Assembly: GCF_900110755.1 (NCBI RefSeq)
Contig: NZ_FOFF01000002.1
Coordinates: 124,001-188,000 of the forward strand
Source: Streptomyces sp. yr375
GTDB lineage: Bacteria > Actinomycetota > Actinomycetes > Streptomycetales > Streptomycetaceae
Direction of reading: 5' to 3'
DNA length: 64,000 nt
In this document: positions 35,483-44,540 of the stretch, piece after piece
Numbering within the stretch: the first letter of the stretch is position 1
How the letters are laid out: each line of letters begins with the position of its first letter
Position numbers and translations under genes: made by a program
The notes under the pieces: model-generated
Databases searched by the model: none
What the model saw: only the letters and a program-made list of their open reading frames with translations
Told to the model about the DNA's origin: nothing

Positions 35483-36211
35483 TCAGGCGGGCTGCTGGGC
35501 GGACGCGATGCGCTCGTTGCGCAGCGCCTCGTACCAGCGGTCGTCGATCGGCGGGAGCGCGTTCACGTCGAGGGCCAGCTTCAGCAGCAGGTCCGCGATC
35601 AGCGGGTTGCGGGCCAGCACCGGGCCGTGCATGTACGTACCGAACACGGTGTCGTTGTACGCGCCCTCGGTGCCGTCCCCGGTGCCGTTGCCCCGGCCGA
35701 GCTGTACGCGGGCCAGGGGGCGGGCGGTGGGGCCGAGGTGGGTGATGCCCTGGTGGTTCTCGAAGCCCGTCAGTTGCGGCAGGCCGAGCCGCGGGTCGAT
35801 GTCCGCGAGGACGTCACCGACGCACCGCTCGCCCTCGCCGCGCGTCGTCGTCACGTCCAGCAGGCCCAGACCGGGCTCGCGCTGCCCGAGGTCGTTGACG
35901 AACTCGTGGCCCAGGATCTGGTAGCCGGCGCAGACCGCGAACACGATCGCGCCGTTGTTCACCGCCTGGTACAGATGCGCGTCACGGCGCAGCCGCTCCG
36001 CCGCGAGCCGCTGTGGCCGGTCCTCGCCGCCGCCGATCAGGTAGATGTCGCCGGAGGTCGGGATCGGCTGGTCGCTGCGCACGTCGAGCCGCGCCACGTC
36101 GAGGCCGCGCTGCCGCGCCCGGCGCTCGACGACGAGCGCGTTGCCCTGGTCGCCGTACGTGCTCAGCAGGTCCGGGTAGATCCACACCAGCCGCAGTTGG
36201 TTGTCGCTCAT
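35483..36211 (-). CDS. gatD: Lipid II isoglutaminyl synthase glutaminase subunit GatD
   Basis: GatD is a class I (CobB/CobQ-like) glutamine amidotransferase that supplies ammonia to MurT for amidation of the D-Glu in the lipid II stem peptide. The 242-residue protein starts MSDNQLRLVWIYPDLLSTYG, has the nucleophile Cys94 in AIVFAVCAGYQILGHEF and the catalytic-His region VFGTYMHGPVLARNP. It starts 17 bases after the murT stop, so the pair forms one operon and complex. Confidence 0.95.
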   Translation of the reverse strand: MSDNQLRLVWIYPDLLSTYGDQGNALVVERRARQRGLDVARLDVRSDQPIPTSGDIYLIGGGEDRPQRLAAERLRRDAHLYQAVNNGAIVFAVCAGYQILGHEFVNDLGQREPGLGLLDVTTTRGEGERCVGDVLADIDPRLGLPQLTGFENHQGITHLGPTARPLARVQLGRGNGTGDGTEGAYNDTVFGTYMHGPVLARNPLIADLLLKLALDVNALPPIDDRWYEALRNERIASAQQPA

Positions 36212-36228
36212 GGAAACGCCCTTCGTGG

Positions 36229-37467
36229 TCAGTTGCCGACGCGGCGGCGCAGGTCCTGGAACGCGGTGTAGTTCGCGATGACCTCGATCCGGCCCGGCGG
36301 CGCCGACTGCACGGCCTGGTCGAGGTTCTCGCACACCTGGAAGTGCTGGTTGGCGACTTCCAGACGCACCGCGAGGTCCAGCTTGCGGTCACCGACGACG
36401 AAGATCGGGTGGCCGGTCAGGCGCGTGTAGTCGACGTCCCACAGCCAGGAGGTGTCGGTGCCGTCGGCGCCGCGCGCGTTCACCGAGAGGATGACCGGGG
36501 TCGGCGGCGGATCGATCAGGCTGAACGTCTCGAGCCAGCCCGCCGGGTTCTTCGCCAGCAGCAGCCGCAGGTCACGGCCCATGAACTGGACGACGTCGTA
36601 GCGCCCGGCGACCGCCTGCACCGCGTACATCCGCTCCAGCGCGACCTGCGGCGGCACCCCGAACACGGCGGCCACGGCGGCCGAGGAGGCGGCGTTGGCC
36701 TTGTTGGCGCGGCCCGGCAACTGGAGGTGGATCGGCCACGCGGAGCCGTGCGGATCGATGACGTGGTCCCCGGACAGCGCCCAGCTCGGCGTGGGCCGGC
36801 GGAACCCGCACTCGCCGCAGAACCAGTCGTCGCCCGGCCGCTGCATGACACCGCCGCAGGACGGGCACGACCAGGCGTCGTCCTTCCACATCTGGCCGGC
36901 GGCGACCCAGATCACGTTGGGGGAGGACGACGCCGCCCACACCACCAGCGGGTCGTCGGCGTTCGCGATGACGACGGCCTTGGAACCGGCGAGCCCCTCA
37001 CGCCAGTTCTCCGCGAGCATGCGGGTCTCGGCGGCGCGGTCCAGTTGGTCGCGGGAGAGGTTGAGCAGCGCGATGCACTTGGGGGCGGTGTCCCGGGCGA
37101 CGCCCGCGAGGTACTTCTCGTCGACCTCGATCACGCCGTAGCGCGCGTCGGAGCCGCCCGCCAGGGCCGAGGTGATGCCGGCCGGCATGTTCGCGCCGAG
37201 CGCGTTGGACACGACCGGCCCGGCGGCGCGCAGCGCCTCGGCGATCAGCCGTGTGGTGGTGGTCTTGCCGTTGGTCGCCGAGACGAGGATGACGTCCAGG
37301 TTCTGGGCGAGCCGGGCGAGGAGGTCGGGGTCGAGTTTGAGCGCCACGCGGCCGCCGATCACCGAACCGCTGCCGCGCCCCGCGGCGCGCGAAGCCGCCG
37401 CGACCGCCTTGCCCGCGGTCACGGCGATCTTGGCCCGCGGCGTGAGCGGGTCCGAGTTGCCTGCCAT
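36229..37467 (-). CDS. murT: Lipid II isoglutaminyl synthase subunit MurT
   Basis: MurT is a Mur-ligase-like ATPase that amidates the D-isoglutamate of lipid II, working with GatD. The 412-residue protein has the ATP site VSATNGKTTTTRLIAEALR, VIEVDEKYLAGV, an inserted zinc ribbon with CPSCGG and CGECGF, and the C-terminal DUF1727 part (AKNPAGWLETFSLIDPPPTP). The zinc ribbon insert is typical of MurT. It begins the operon with gatD and is divergent from the peptide deformylase gene. Confidence 0.95.
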   Translation of the reverse strand: MAGNSDPLTPRAKIAVTAGKAVAAASRAAGRGSGSVIGGRVALKLDPDLLARLAQNLDVILVSATNGKTTTTRLIAEALRAAGPVVSNALGANMPAGITSALAGGSDARYGVIEVDEKYLAGVARDTAPKCIALLNLSRDQLDRAAETRMLAENWREGLAGSKAVVIANADDPLVVWAASSSPNVIWVAAGQMWKDDAWSCPSCGGVMQRPGDDWFCGECGFRRPTPSWALSGDHVIDPHGSAWPIHLQLPGRANKANAASSAAVAAVFGVPPQVALERMYAVQAVAGRYDVVQFMGRDLRLLLAKNPAGWLETFSLIDPPPTPVILSVNARGADGTDTSWLWDVDYTRLTGHPIFVVGDRKLDLAVRLEVANQHFQVCENLDQAVQSAPPGRIEVIANYTAFQDLRRRVGN

Positions 37468-37625
37468 CAGTTCTCGATCCTCCTTGCGTACGCGCCGCGC
37501 CTCTGCCGTACGGCAACGTGGTAGGTGGTCAGCCTATCGAGATCCATTCGCACTCCCGAATCCCGGGACCGCCTCACGCCTGTGGACGGCATGCGCGTGT
37601 CAGAAAGGACCGTACCCTTGCCGCC

Positions 37626-38180
37626 ATGCGACACGGCTCCATCCCGGGCGCCCACGGGCGCGTCCGGCCCCTCACCCTGCTCGGCGACCCCGTCCTGCAC
37701 ACCCGCTGCGAGGACGTCACCGACTTCGGCCCCGAACTCGCCCGCCTCGTCGAGGACATGTTCGCCACGATGTACGCGGCCCCCGGCGTGGGCCTCGCCG
37801 CGAACCAGGTCGGCGTGCCGCTGCGCGTCTTCGTCTACGACTGCCCCGACGACGAGGAAGTGCGCCACCTCGGCCACATCGTGAACCCGCGCCTGGTCGA
37901 GACGGACGGCATCGTCCTGCGCGGCCCGGAGGGCTGCCTGTCCCTGCCGGGCCTGGAAGCGGGCACGGAACGCCACGACCACGCAATCGTCGAGGGCTTC
38001 ACGACGACAGGCGAACCGATCACCGTCCACGGCACGGGTTTCTTCGCCAGATGCCTGCAACACGAGTACGACCACCTGGAGGGAACGGTCTATTCGGACC
38101 GGGTAAGTGGCTGGCGCAAGCGGAAGCTGATGCGCCAAGCAACCCGAGCTTCGTGGCACCGGGGGCGCGTAGGCATTTAG
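37626..38180 (+). CDS. def: Peptide deformylase
   Basis: This metalloenzyme removes the formyl group from the N-terminal methionine of new proteins. The 184-residue sequence has all three motifs: GVGLAANQ at 54-61, EGCLS at 102-106 and QHEYDH at 145-150, where His146, His150 and Cys104 bind the metal and Glu147 is catalytic. The ATG at 37626 gives the normal length; the frame is open upstream to 37518. It is a stand-alone gene without fmt, so probably one of several deformylases in the genome. Confidence 0.95.
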   Translation: MRHGSIPGAHGRVRPLTLLGDPVLHTRCEDVTDFGPELARLVEDMFATMYAAPGVGLAANQVGVPLRVFVYDCPDDEEVRHLGHIVNPRLVETDGIVLRGPEGCLSLPGLEAGTERHDHAIVEGFTTTGEPITVHGTGFFARCLQHEYDHLEGTVYSDRVSGWRKRKLMRQATRASWHRGRVGI

Positions 38181-38259
38181 GGGCGTGGGACTCTATCGAT
38201 GTGCGGCTCCGCCGCGTGGGCGCGACCAGCCCCCACCGGCCGCACCCGACACACAACCC

Positions 38260-38901
38260 TCAAAACCCCGGCCCCCCGACCTTGTCCCCCGCCGCAGCGA
38301 GCCGCCCCCACAACAAATCAGCCAGACTCCGCACCAACTCGGCCCGGGAACAGGGCCGTTCACCCAGCCACCAATCCCCGGCCGCGTGCATCATCCCGAC
38401 GATCCCATGCCCCCACACCCGGGCGAGCTGCTGACTCCCCGGCCCGAGATCCAACCGCTCCTCGATGACCTGGGCCAACTCCTCGCCCATCCGCCGAAGC
38501 AGCGGAGCCGAATGCTTGCCGACGTCGAACCCCTGCTCGCTGGGTGCCCCGTCGGACGGATGCATCAGGAACCGGTACACCTGAGGCCGGGCCTCGATCG
38601 CCGCGAGGTAGGTGTCGAGGGTCGCCTCGACCCGCTCCCGGCGCTCGGCGGGAGCGTCCAGCGCCGCCCGCAGCGAGTTCAGCAGCGCGTCCGTGTGCCG
38701 CTTGGCGAGGGCGGCGTACAGCCCGCCCTTGTCGCCGAAGTGGCGATAGAGGATCGGCTTCGTGATGCCCGCCTCGGCCGCGATGGCGTTCATCGAGGCG
38801 CGCGGCCCGTCGCGCAGCACCACCCGGTCGGCGGCCTCCAGCAGCTCACGCCTTCGGCGGTCGGCGGACCGTTGTTGCTCGGTCCGCTGCGTGGTGTCCA
38901 T
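38260..38901 (-). CDS. TetR-family transcriptional regulator
   Basis: This 213-residue repressor has the TetR DNA-binding region (RRELLEAADRVVLRDGPRAS; IAAEAGITKPILYRHFGDKG) and a helical ligand-binding domain with QVYRFLMHPSDG and WGHGIVGMMHAAGDWWLGE. It is divergent from an acyl-CoA dehydrogenase gene 180 bases away, with GTTACCG inverted repeats between. An acyl-CoA or fatty acid ligand is therefore likely. Confidence 0.93.
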   Translation of the reverse strand: MDTTQRTEQQRSADRRRRELLEAADRVVLRDGPRASMNAIAAEAGITKPILYRHFGDKGGLYAALAKRHTDALLNSLRAALDAPAERRERVEATLDTYLAAIEARPQVYRFLMHPSDGAPSEQGFDVGKHSAPLLRRMGEELAQVIEERLDLGPGSQQLARVWGHGIVGMMHAAGDWWLGERPCSRAELVRSLADLLWGRLAAAGDKVGGPGF

Positions 38902-39025
38902 GTGCTCTCCCCACCCGTGCTGATTCCGTGACGCCTGCGCAAACTAACACCTGGACATAAGCCTGACATCGAACGGGCGGACGGGCTCCGGGCCCGTCAT
39001 GCGGGAGTTGACTTTTCCTACCAAC

Positions 39026-39055
39026 CGGTAACAGACTCCCGTTACCGCTAGTAAC
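39026..39055. promoter_or_regulatory. Candidate TetR operator before the acyl-CoA dehydrogenase gene
   Basis: CGGTAAC (39026-39032) and GTTACCG (39041-39047) are an inverted repeat with an 8-base spacer, and a third element GTAAC follows at 39051-39055. A TTGACT -35-like hexamer lies at 39008-39013, so a bound repressor would cover the promoter and start region. Confidence 0.5.
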
Positions 39056-39081
39056 ACTTACTTTCCGCCGCTGGAGGGGTC

Positions 39082-40311
39082 ATGGCCGAGTTCACCATGG
39101 AGCTCAACGACGAACAGAAGGAGGTCCGGGACTGGCTGCACGGCTTCGCGGCCGACGTCATACGCCCCGCGGCCGCCGAATGGGACGAGCGTGAGGAGAC
39201 TCCCTGGCCGGTCATCCAGGAGGCCGCGAAGGTCGGCATCTACTCCCTCGACTTCTACGCCCAGCAGTACTTCGACCCCACCGGCCTCGGCATCCCGACG
39301 GCCATGGAGGAGCTGTTCTGGGGCGACGCGGGCATCGCCCTGTCGATCGTGGGCACCGGCCTCGCCGCCGTGGGCGTCCTCGCCAACGGCACCGAGGAGC
39401 AGATCGGCACCTGGATCCCGCAGATGTACGGCGACGCGAACGACGTGAAGGTCGCCGCGTTCTGCTCCTCCGAGCCCGACGCCGGCTCGGACGTCGCCTC
39501 CATGCGCACTCGTGCCGTGTACGACGAGGCCAAGGACGAGTGGGTGATCAACGGCACGAAGACCTGGGCGACCAACGGCGGCATCGCCAACGTGCACGTG
39601 GTCGTCGCCGTCGTGGACGCCGAGCTGGGCTCCAAGGGGCACGCCTCCTTCATCGTCCCGGCGGGCACCCCCGGGCTCGCCCAGGGCCAGAAGTTCAAGA
39701 AGCACGGCATCCGCGCCTCGCACACCGCCGAGGTGATCCTCGACAACGTGCGCGTCCCCGGCTCCTGTCTGCTCGGTGGCAAGGAGAAGCTGGACGAGCG
39801 GCTGGCCCGCGCCCGTGAGCGCGCCAGGGCGGGCGGCGGCGAGCGCGTGAAGAACGCCGCGATGGCCACGTTCGAGGCGTCCCGCCCGGCGGTCGGCGCG
39901 ATGGCCGTCGGCACGGCCCGCGCCGCGTACGAGGTGGCCCTCGACTACGCGAAGACGCGTGAGCAGTTCGGCCGCCCGATCATCGACAACCAGGGCGTCG
40001 CCTTCCAGCTCGCGGACATGCGCACGCAGATCGACGCCGCACGGCTGCTGGTCTGGCGCGCGTCCTGGATGGCCGTCAACGGGAAGCCGTTCACCGCCGC
40101 CGAGGGCTCGATGTCGAAGCTGTACGCCAGCGAGACCGCGAAGAAGGTCACCGGGCAGGCGATCCAGATCCTCGGCGGCAACGGCTACACCCGGGAGTAC
40201 CCGGTGGAGCGGATGCACCGGGACGCGGCCATCTACACGATCTTCGAGGGCACCAGCGAGATCCAGCGTCTGGTGATCGCCCGCACGCTGTCGGGGATGC
40301 CGATCCGCTAG
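39082..40311 (+). CDS. Acyl-CoA dehydrogenase
   Basis: This 409-residue flavoenzyme introduces the alpha-beta double bond in an acyl-CoA. It has the N-terminal helical domain ([20 protein letters not shown]), the FAD/substrate loop [35 protein letters not shown], and the C-terminal [17 protein letters not shown] followed by the catalytic Glu in [15 protein letters not shown] short Arg/Ala-rich insert ([15 protein letters not shown]) near residue 245 is unusual. Control by the divergent TetR is likely. Confidence 0.94.
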   Translation: MAEFTMELNDEQKEVRDWLHGFAADVIRPAAAEWDEREETPWPVIQEAAKVGIYSLDFYAQQYFDPTGLGIPTAMEELFWGDAGIALSIVGTGLAAVGVLANGTEEQIGTWIPQMYGDANDVKVAAFCSSEPDAGSDVASMRTRAVYDEAKDEWVINGTKTWATNGGIANVHVVVAVVDAELGSKGHASFIVPAGTPGLAQGQKFKKHGIRASHTAEVILDNVRVPGSCLLGGKEKLDERLARARERARAGGGERVKNAAMATFEASRPAVGAMAVGTARAAYEVALDYAKTREQFGRPIIDNQGVAFQLADMRTQIDAARLLVWRASWMAVNGKPFTAAEGSMSKLYASETAKKVTGQAIQILGGNGYTREYPVERMHRDAAIYTIFEGTSEIQRLVIARTLSGMPIR

Positions 40312-40394
40312 GAGGGCGAGGCCGTCCTCGCGGGCAGTGTGAAGTAGGCACCGGGCGAAGTGACGCGCCGGGGCGTGCCGGAGTGCGGCTTCGC

Positions 40395-40631
40395 CTACGG
40401 TGCGCCCCCGCTGCTGTGCGCGATGCACGCCACGTCGATACGGTCGGCGAGCTTCGCGAGCTCGATGGTCAGCGCGGCGACCGTGTCCTCGTCGAGCCCG
40501 TCGGCCCCGGCCTCCACAAGGTGCAGCCACCGACCACCCAGCGTGCGGAGCAGCTTGCTCACGTCGGCCGCGGACACCTGCAAGGCCCCGCGGTCGTCGA
40601 CGATCAGAGGCAGAGTCACTTCGCGGTTCAC
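40395..40631 (-). CDS. Small conserved Streptomyces protein (DUF6213-like)
   Basis: A 78-residue soluble protein beginning MNREVTLPLIVDDRGALQVS and ending in a Ser/Gly tail after RIDVACIAHSS. It looks like the DUF6213 family I associate with Streptomyces. The GTG at 40631 gives this N-terminus; the frame continues upstream without similarity. It lies 25 bases after the aldehyde dehydrogenase stop on the same strand and could be co-transcribed. The role is unknown. Confidence 0.7.
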   Translation of the reverse strand: MNREVTLPLIVDDRGALQVSAADVSKLLRTLGGRWLHLVEAGADGLDEDTVAALTIELAKLADRIDVACIAHSSGGAP

Positions 40632-40656
40632 ACCGGGGATCGTAGCCGCGCGGCGC

Positions 40657-42042
40657 TCACGCACCGTGCCAAACCGTGGTGATGTTGCAGAACTCCCGGA
40701 TTCCGTGCCCGGACAGCTCACGGCCGTACCCGGACCGCTTCACCCCGCCGAACGGCAGCCCCGGATGAGACGCGGTCATCCCGTTCACGAACACCCCGCC
40801 GGCCTCCAGATCCCGTACGAAACGGTCTACCTCGGCCTCGTCGCGCGTCCACACGTTGGAACTCAGGCCGAACGGCGAGTCGTTGGCGATGAGGACCGCC
40901 TCGTCGACGTCGGCCGCCCGGTACAGCGTCGCGACCGGCCCGAACGCCTCCTCGCGGTGGATGCGCAGGTCGCGGGTGATCCCGGCCAGGACGGTCGGCG
41001 GGTAATACCAGCCGGGACCGTCCGGCCGCTCGCCCCCGCACAGCACGGTGGCCCCGCCGCGCCGCGCGTCGACCACCAGTTCCTCCAGGTCCGCGCGCCC
41101 CTGTTCGGTGGCCAGCGGACCGACGTCGGTGTCCTCCGCCAGCGGGTCGCCGACCCGCAGCGCGGCCATGCCCGCCACGAACCGTTCGGCGAACGCGTCG
41201 TACACGTCCGTGTGAACGATGAACCGCTTGGCGGCGATGCACGACTGCCCGTTGTTCTGCACGCGCGCGGTCACCGCGACCCGCGCGGCCCGGTCGATGT
41301 CCGCCGACGGCATGACGACGTACGGGTCGCTGCCGCCCAGCTCCAGCACCGTCTTCTTGACCATCTCCCCGGCGGTCGAGGCGACCGCGCGCCCGGCCGG
41401 CTCGCTGCCGGTCAGGGTCGCCGCCTTGACCCGCTCGTCGCGCAGGATCTCGTCCACCGCGCCGGACCCGACGAGCAGCGTCTGGAAGCAGCCCTCGGGG
41501 AAGCCCGCCCGGTGGAACAGGTCCTCCAGGTACAGGGCGGTCTGCGGGACGTTCGACGCGTGCTTGAGCAGGCCCACGTTGCCCGCCATCAGCGCCGGCG
41601 CGGCGAACCGGATCACCTGCCACAGCGGGAAGTTCCACGGCATCACCGCGAGGACCGGACCCAGCGGCCGGTAGCGGACCAGGGCGCGCGACGCGCCGGA
41701 GTCCTTGACGTCGGCGGCGGCCGGCTCCTCGTCGGCGAGGAGTTCCTCGGCGCGCTCGGCGTACCAGCGCATCGCCCTGGCGCACTTCGCGGCCTCCGCG
41801 CGCGCCTGTTTCAGCGGCTTGCCCATCTCGGTCGTCATGGTCCGGGCGATGTCCTGCTGGTCCTCGTCCAGGAGCCGCGCGGCCTGGTTCATGAGGCGCG
41901 CCCGGTCGGCGAAGGGCGACGTCCGGTACGTGCGGAAGGTGGCCTCCGCGAGGAGGAGCCTGCGCTCCAGTTCCTCGCCGTCCATGGCCTCGTACGTCCG
42001 AAGCGTCTCGCCGTTCGCCGGGTTCACCGTCGCGATGGGCAT
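40657..42042 (-). CDS. NAD(P)-dependent succinate-semialdehyde-type aldehyde dehydrogenase
   Basis: This 461-residue aldehyde dehydrogenase starts MPIATVNPANGETLRTYEAM and has the ALDH motifs MPWNFPLWQVIRFAAPALMA, the general base Glu in VLELGGSDPYVV, the nucleophile Cys in NNGQSCIAAKRF, and SHPGLPFGGVKRSGYGRELS near the end. The closest type is the succinate-semialdehyde dehydrogenase of GABA degradation. No GABA transaminase is adjacent, so the substrate remains uncertain. Confidence 0.92.
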   Translation of the reverse strand: MPIATVNPANGETLRTYEAMDGEELERRLLLAEATFRTYRTSPFADRARLMNQAARLLDEDQQDIARTMTTEMGKPLKQARAEAAKCARAMRWYAERAEELLADEEPAAADVKDSGASRALVRYRPLGPVLAVMPWNFPLWQVIRFAAPALMAGNVGLLKHASNVPQTALYLEDLFHRAGFPEGCFQTLLVGSGAVDEILRDERVKAATLTGSEPAGRAVASTAGEMVKKTVLELGGSDPYVVMPSADIDRAARVAVTARVQNNGQSCIAAKRFIVHTDVYDAFAERFVAGMAALRVGDPLAEDTDVGPLATEQGRADLEELVVDARRGGATVLCGGERPDGPGWYYPPTVLAGITRDLRIHREEAFGPVATLYRAADVDEAVLIANDSPFGLSSNVWTRDEAEVDRFVRDLEAGGVFVNGMTASHPGLPFGGVKRSGYGRELSGHGIREFCNITTVWHGA

Positions 42043-42118
42043 GACCGACCTCCTGGAGAGCTGGCTGTGCTTCGACCTTCCCGCGCGGCGGTAGGTACCG
42101 CAACGCGTGCGCGTCCGC

Positions 42119-42592
42119 TCAGGACGAGTGCTCGGTGAGGCGGTCGAGAAACGTGGCCTGTGCCGTGACGATCACCTCGCGGGCCCGGGCGAGGCCGAAC
42201 CAGGCGACCCGGTCCAGCTCCGGGAACTCCTGGACGCGTCCCGATCTCGGCGGCCACTCCATCGTGAACGTTCCGGGGTCGATCGCCGCCGGGTCGAGGT
42301 CCGCCTCGATCGCCCACGCGGTGACGATCTTGCCGTTCGTCTGGCGGACCTCGCCGAGCGGGATGGCCACGCCGTCCGGCGGCGGCAGTCCGAGCTCCTC
42401 GCGGAACTCGCGGCGGGCCGCCTCCCAGGCCGTCTCGCCGGGCTCGTACTCGCCCTTCGGGACGGTCCACGCCCCGGCGTCCTTCTTCGCGAAGTACGGG
42501 CCGCCCATATGGCCGAGTAGCACCTCCGGGCCGTCGTCGCCGGGCCGGAACAGCAGCAGGCCGGCGCTGCGCCTCGGCGTCGCGGGTGTCAC
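42119..42592 (-). CDS. NUDIX hydrolase coupled to DNA ligase
   Basis: This 157-residue NUDIX protein has the box GEYEPGETAWEAARREFR then EELG, and an N-terminal SAGLLLFRPGDDGPEVLLGH. It resembles predicted NTP pyrophosphohydrolases of about this size. Its GTG at 42592 overlaps the ligase stop (GTGA), so it is translated together with the ligase. The pairing suggests sanitation of nucleotides or repair intermediates, though the substrate is not known. Confidence 0.9.
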   Translation of the reverse strand: MTPATPRRSAGLLLFRPGDDGPEVLLGHMGGPYFAKKDAGAWTVPKGEYEPGETAWEAARREFREELGLPPPDGVAIPLGEVRQTNGKIVTAWAIEADLDPAAIDPGTFTMEWPPRSGRVQEFPELDRVAWFGLARAREVIVTAQATFLDRLTEHSS

Positions 42593-44127
42593 GGGCGCAC
42601 CTCCGGGTGGGCGGCGAGCAGGGTCTGAACGGTGTCCGCGTCCTGCGGGCGCTTGTCCTCGCGGTAGCCGAGCACGCGGGCGAAGCGGAGGGTGACGCCG
42701 GCCGGGTAGCGGGTGGAGCGCTGGAGGCCGTCGTAGGCGATCTCGACGACGAGTTCGGGGCGTACGGTCACCACGTGGCCGTCGTCCTCGACGGCCAGGC
42801 CGGTCAGGCGTTCCGTCTGCCAGGTCAGCAGGGCGTCGGTCAGGCCCTTGAAGGTCTTGCCGAGCATCGCGAAGCCGCCGTCGGCGGTGCGCGCGCCGAG
42901 GTGCAGGTTGGAGAGCTTGCCGGTGCGCCGTCCGTGGCCCCACTCGGCGGCCAGGACCACCAGGTCGAGCGTGTGCACGGGCTTCACCTTCAGCCAGGAC
43001 GCGCCGCGCCGGCCCGCGCTGTAGGGCGCGTCGAGGGCCTTGACGACGACTCCCTCGTGGCCTCGCAGCAGCGTCTGCCGTGAGAACTCCTCGGCCGCCT
43101 CGGCGTCCTCGGGGCCTGACACGACCGTCCGGCGCACCCGCATCGGCTCGGGCACCAGCCGGGCCAGCTCCGCGTGCCGCTGCGCGAACGGCAGGTCGAG
43201 CAGGTCACGGCCGTCGACGGACAGCGCGTCGAAGAAGACGGGGGAGACGGGGACCGCCTCGGCGGCCGTCGCCACGTCCACCCGGGAGCCGACCCGGCCG
43301 GCCGTCTCCTGGAAGGAACGGGGCCGCCCGCTCGCGTCGAGGGCCAGGACCTCGCCGTCCAGGATGAACCGTGCCCCCGCCAACTCCCTTGCCGCGGCCG
43401 TCACTTCGGGCAGGCGGTCGGTGATGTCGTCGAGTGTGCGGGTGTAGAGGCGGATGTCGTCGCCGTCGCGGTGCACCTGGACGCGGATTCCGTCGAGCTT
43501 CTCCTCCACCGCGCAGCCGCCGAGCCTGCCGACCGCCTCGGTGACGGAGGACGCGGTGTGCGCGAGCATCGGCAGCACCGGGCGGCCGACGGTGAGCCGG
43601 AACGTCGCCAGGGCCGGGGGTCCGTCCGCGAGCAGGGCCCGCGCCACCGCCTGGAGCGACCCGGCCAGCATCACCGCCCGCCGTACGTCCGGCGGGGGCG
43701 CACCGGTCGCCTGCGCCAGACCCTCCACGGCTACGGCGTCCAGCGCGCCCTGCCGGACCTCGCCGGTGATCAGGCCCAGCAGGAAGCGCTGCTCGTCGGC
43801 GGTGGCCGCGCCCATCAACTCGCCGACCAGCCGGGCCCGTTCGGCCTGGGAGCCGGGGCCGGACACCGTGCCGAGCTCGGTGAGACGGGCGTCCACCTCG
43901 CGCACGGTCAGGGTCGGCGCGGCGGCCGGGGCGACCGGGCGGCTCAGCGCCTTCCAGCCGACGCCCAGCCGGCCCTGCGGGAGCCGGCCGGCCAGGTAGG
44001 GGATGACGATCGGGGCGTCGTCCGCCGCCGCGTCCCGGAACAGCTCGGCGAGCAGGGCGATCTTGCGGGAGCGCGCCGAGGCGGCGGCGACCTCCCGGGA
44101 CACGTCGGCGAGCCGGGTCAGCAGCAT
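42589..44127 (-). CDS. ATP-dependent DNA ligase
   Basis: This 512-residue ATP-dependent ligase has an N-terminal DNA-binding domain, the adenylated Lys210 in CAVEEKLDGIRVQVHRDG, motif III in FILDGEVLALD, motif IV near SFQETAGRVG, and motif V in LLRGHEGVVVKALD with SWLKVKP. The length and N-terminal domain match the LigB-type enzymes of actinobacteria. It is an additional ligase beside the NAD+-dependent LigA and probably serves repair. The ATG at 44127 gives the conserved start MLLTRLADVS. Confidence 0.94.
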   Translation of the reverse strand: MLLTRLADVSREVAAASARSRKIALLAELFRDAAADDAPIVIPYLAGRLPQGRLGVGWKALSRPVAPAAAPTLTVREVDARLTELGTVSGPGSQAERARLVGELMGAATADEQRFLLGLITGEVRQGALDAVAVEGLAQATGAPPPDVRRAVMLAGSLQAVARALLADGPPALATFRLTVGRPVLPMLAHTASSVTEAVGRLGGCAVEEKLDGIRVQVHRDGDDIRLYTRTLDDITDRLPEVTAAARELAGARFILDGEVLALDASGRPRSFQETAGRVGSRVDVATAAEAVPVSPVFFDALSVDGRDLLDLPFAQRHAELARLVPEPMRVRRTVVSGPEDAEAAEEFSRQTLLRGHEGVVVKALDAPYSAGRRGASWLKVKPVHTLDLVVLAAEWGHGRRTGKLSNLHLGARTADGGFAMLGKTFKGLTDALLTWQTERLTGLAVEDDGHVVTVRPELVVEIAYDGLQRSTRYPAGVTLRFARVLGYREDKRPQDADTVQTLLAAHPEVRP

Positions 44128-44156
44128 GCAGCCATGGTGCAACGCCCGGGTCCCGG

Positions 44157-44461
44157 CTACATCCGCACCGCCGCGTCGAGGTGCGCCATCAGCAGCTCCC
44201 CGTTGATCGCGGCCCCGGCCCGGTAGCCCCGGCTGGCCGCGTTCACGACCTGCTCGGCGAAGCCGGACGCGTTGCCCGCCGGCCCTGCATGTGCGCGGCG
44301 GGCGCGTTGCGCGGCTCGCCGGCGTCGACGACCAGCGTGCGACGCCGGGCCCGGCCCAGGACGAGCGCGGCGGACAGCCCCGCCGCGCCCCCGCCGACGA
44401 CGATCACCTCGTACGTCTCGGTCGTCTCGTACGTCTCGGTCGTTTCGTGGGTCTCGGTCAT
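44157..44461 (-). pseudogene. Thioredoxin-reductase-like FAD oxidoreductase, internally deleted
   Basis: From the ATG at 44461 the frame codes a repetitive TETYETTETYE leader, the FAD-binding VIVVGGGAAGLSAALVLGRA and LVVDAGEPRNAPAAHMQG. It then shifts frame, and the other frame gives the normal end of the same family (GNASGFAEQVVNAASRGYRA, then AAINGELLMAHLD) with a stop at 44157. About 200 or more middle residues, including the NADPH domain and any CxxC, are missing at a junction near 44275-44285. The divergent XRE-cupin regulator, the usual neighbour of such genes, is intact. Confidence 0.85.
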
Positions 44462-44503
44462 GGGGACCACCTCCGTCGCCACGGTCGCCGGGCAGGTGCG
44501 GGA

Positions 44504-44534
44504 TTGACAAACCTCTTTGCCGGTTCGGCAAGAT
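44504..44534 (+). promoter_or_regulatory. Promoter with palindromic operator for the XRE-cupin gene
   Basis: TTGACA at 44504-44509 is a perfect -35, and CAAGAT at 44529-44534 is a possible -10. Between and overlapping them lies the perfect palindrome TTGCCG-GTT-CGGCAA (44517-44531). It is placed to control both the regulator gene and the divergent broken oxidoreductase gene. Confidence 0.6.
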
Positions 44535-44540
44535 GGGGGC

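Noticed and set aside
44157..44461. Simple sequencing frameshift in an intact oxidoreductase gene
   Set aside because: More than 200 family residues are missing between the two parts, so an indel error alone cannot explain it.
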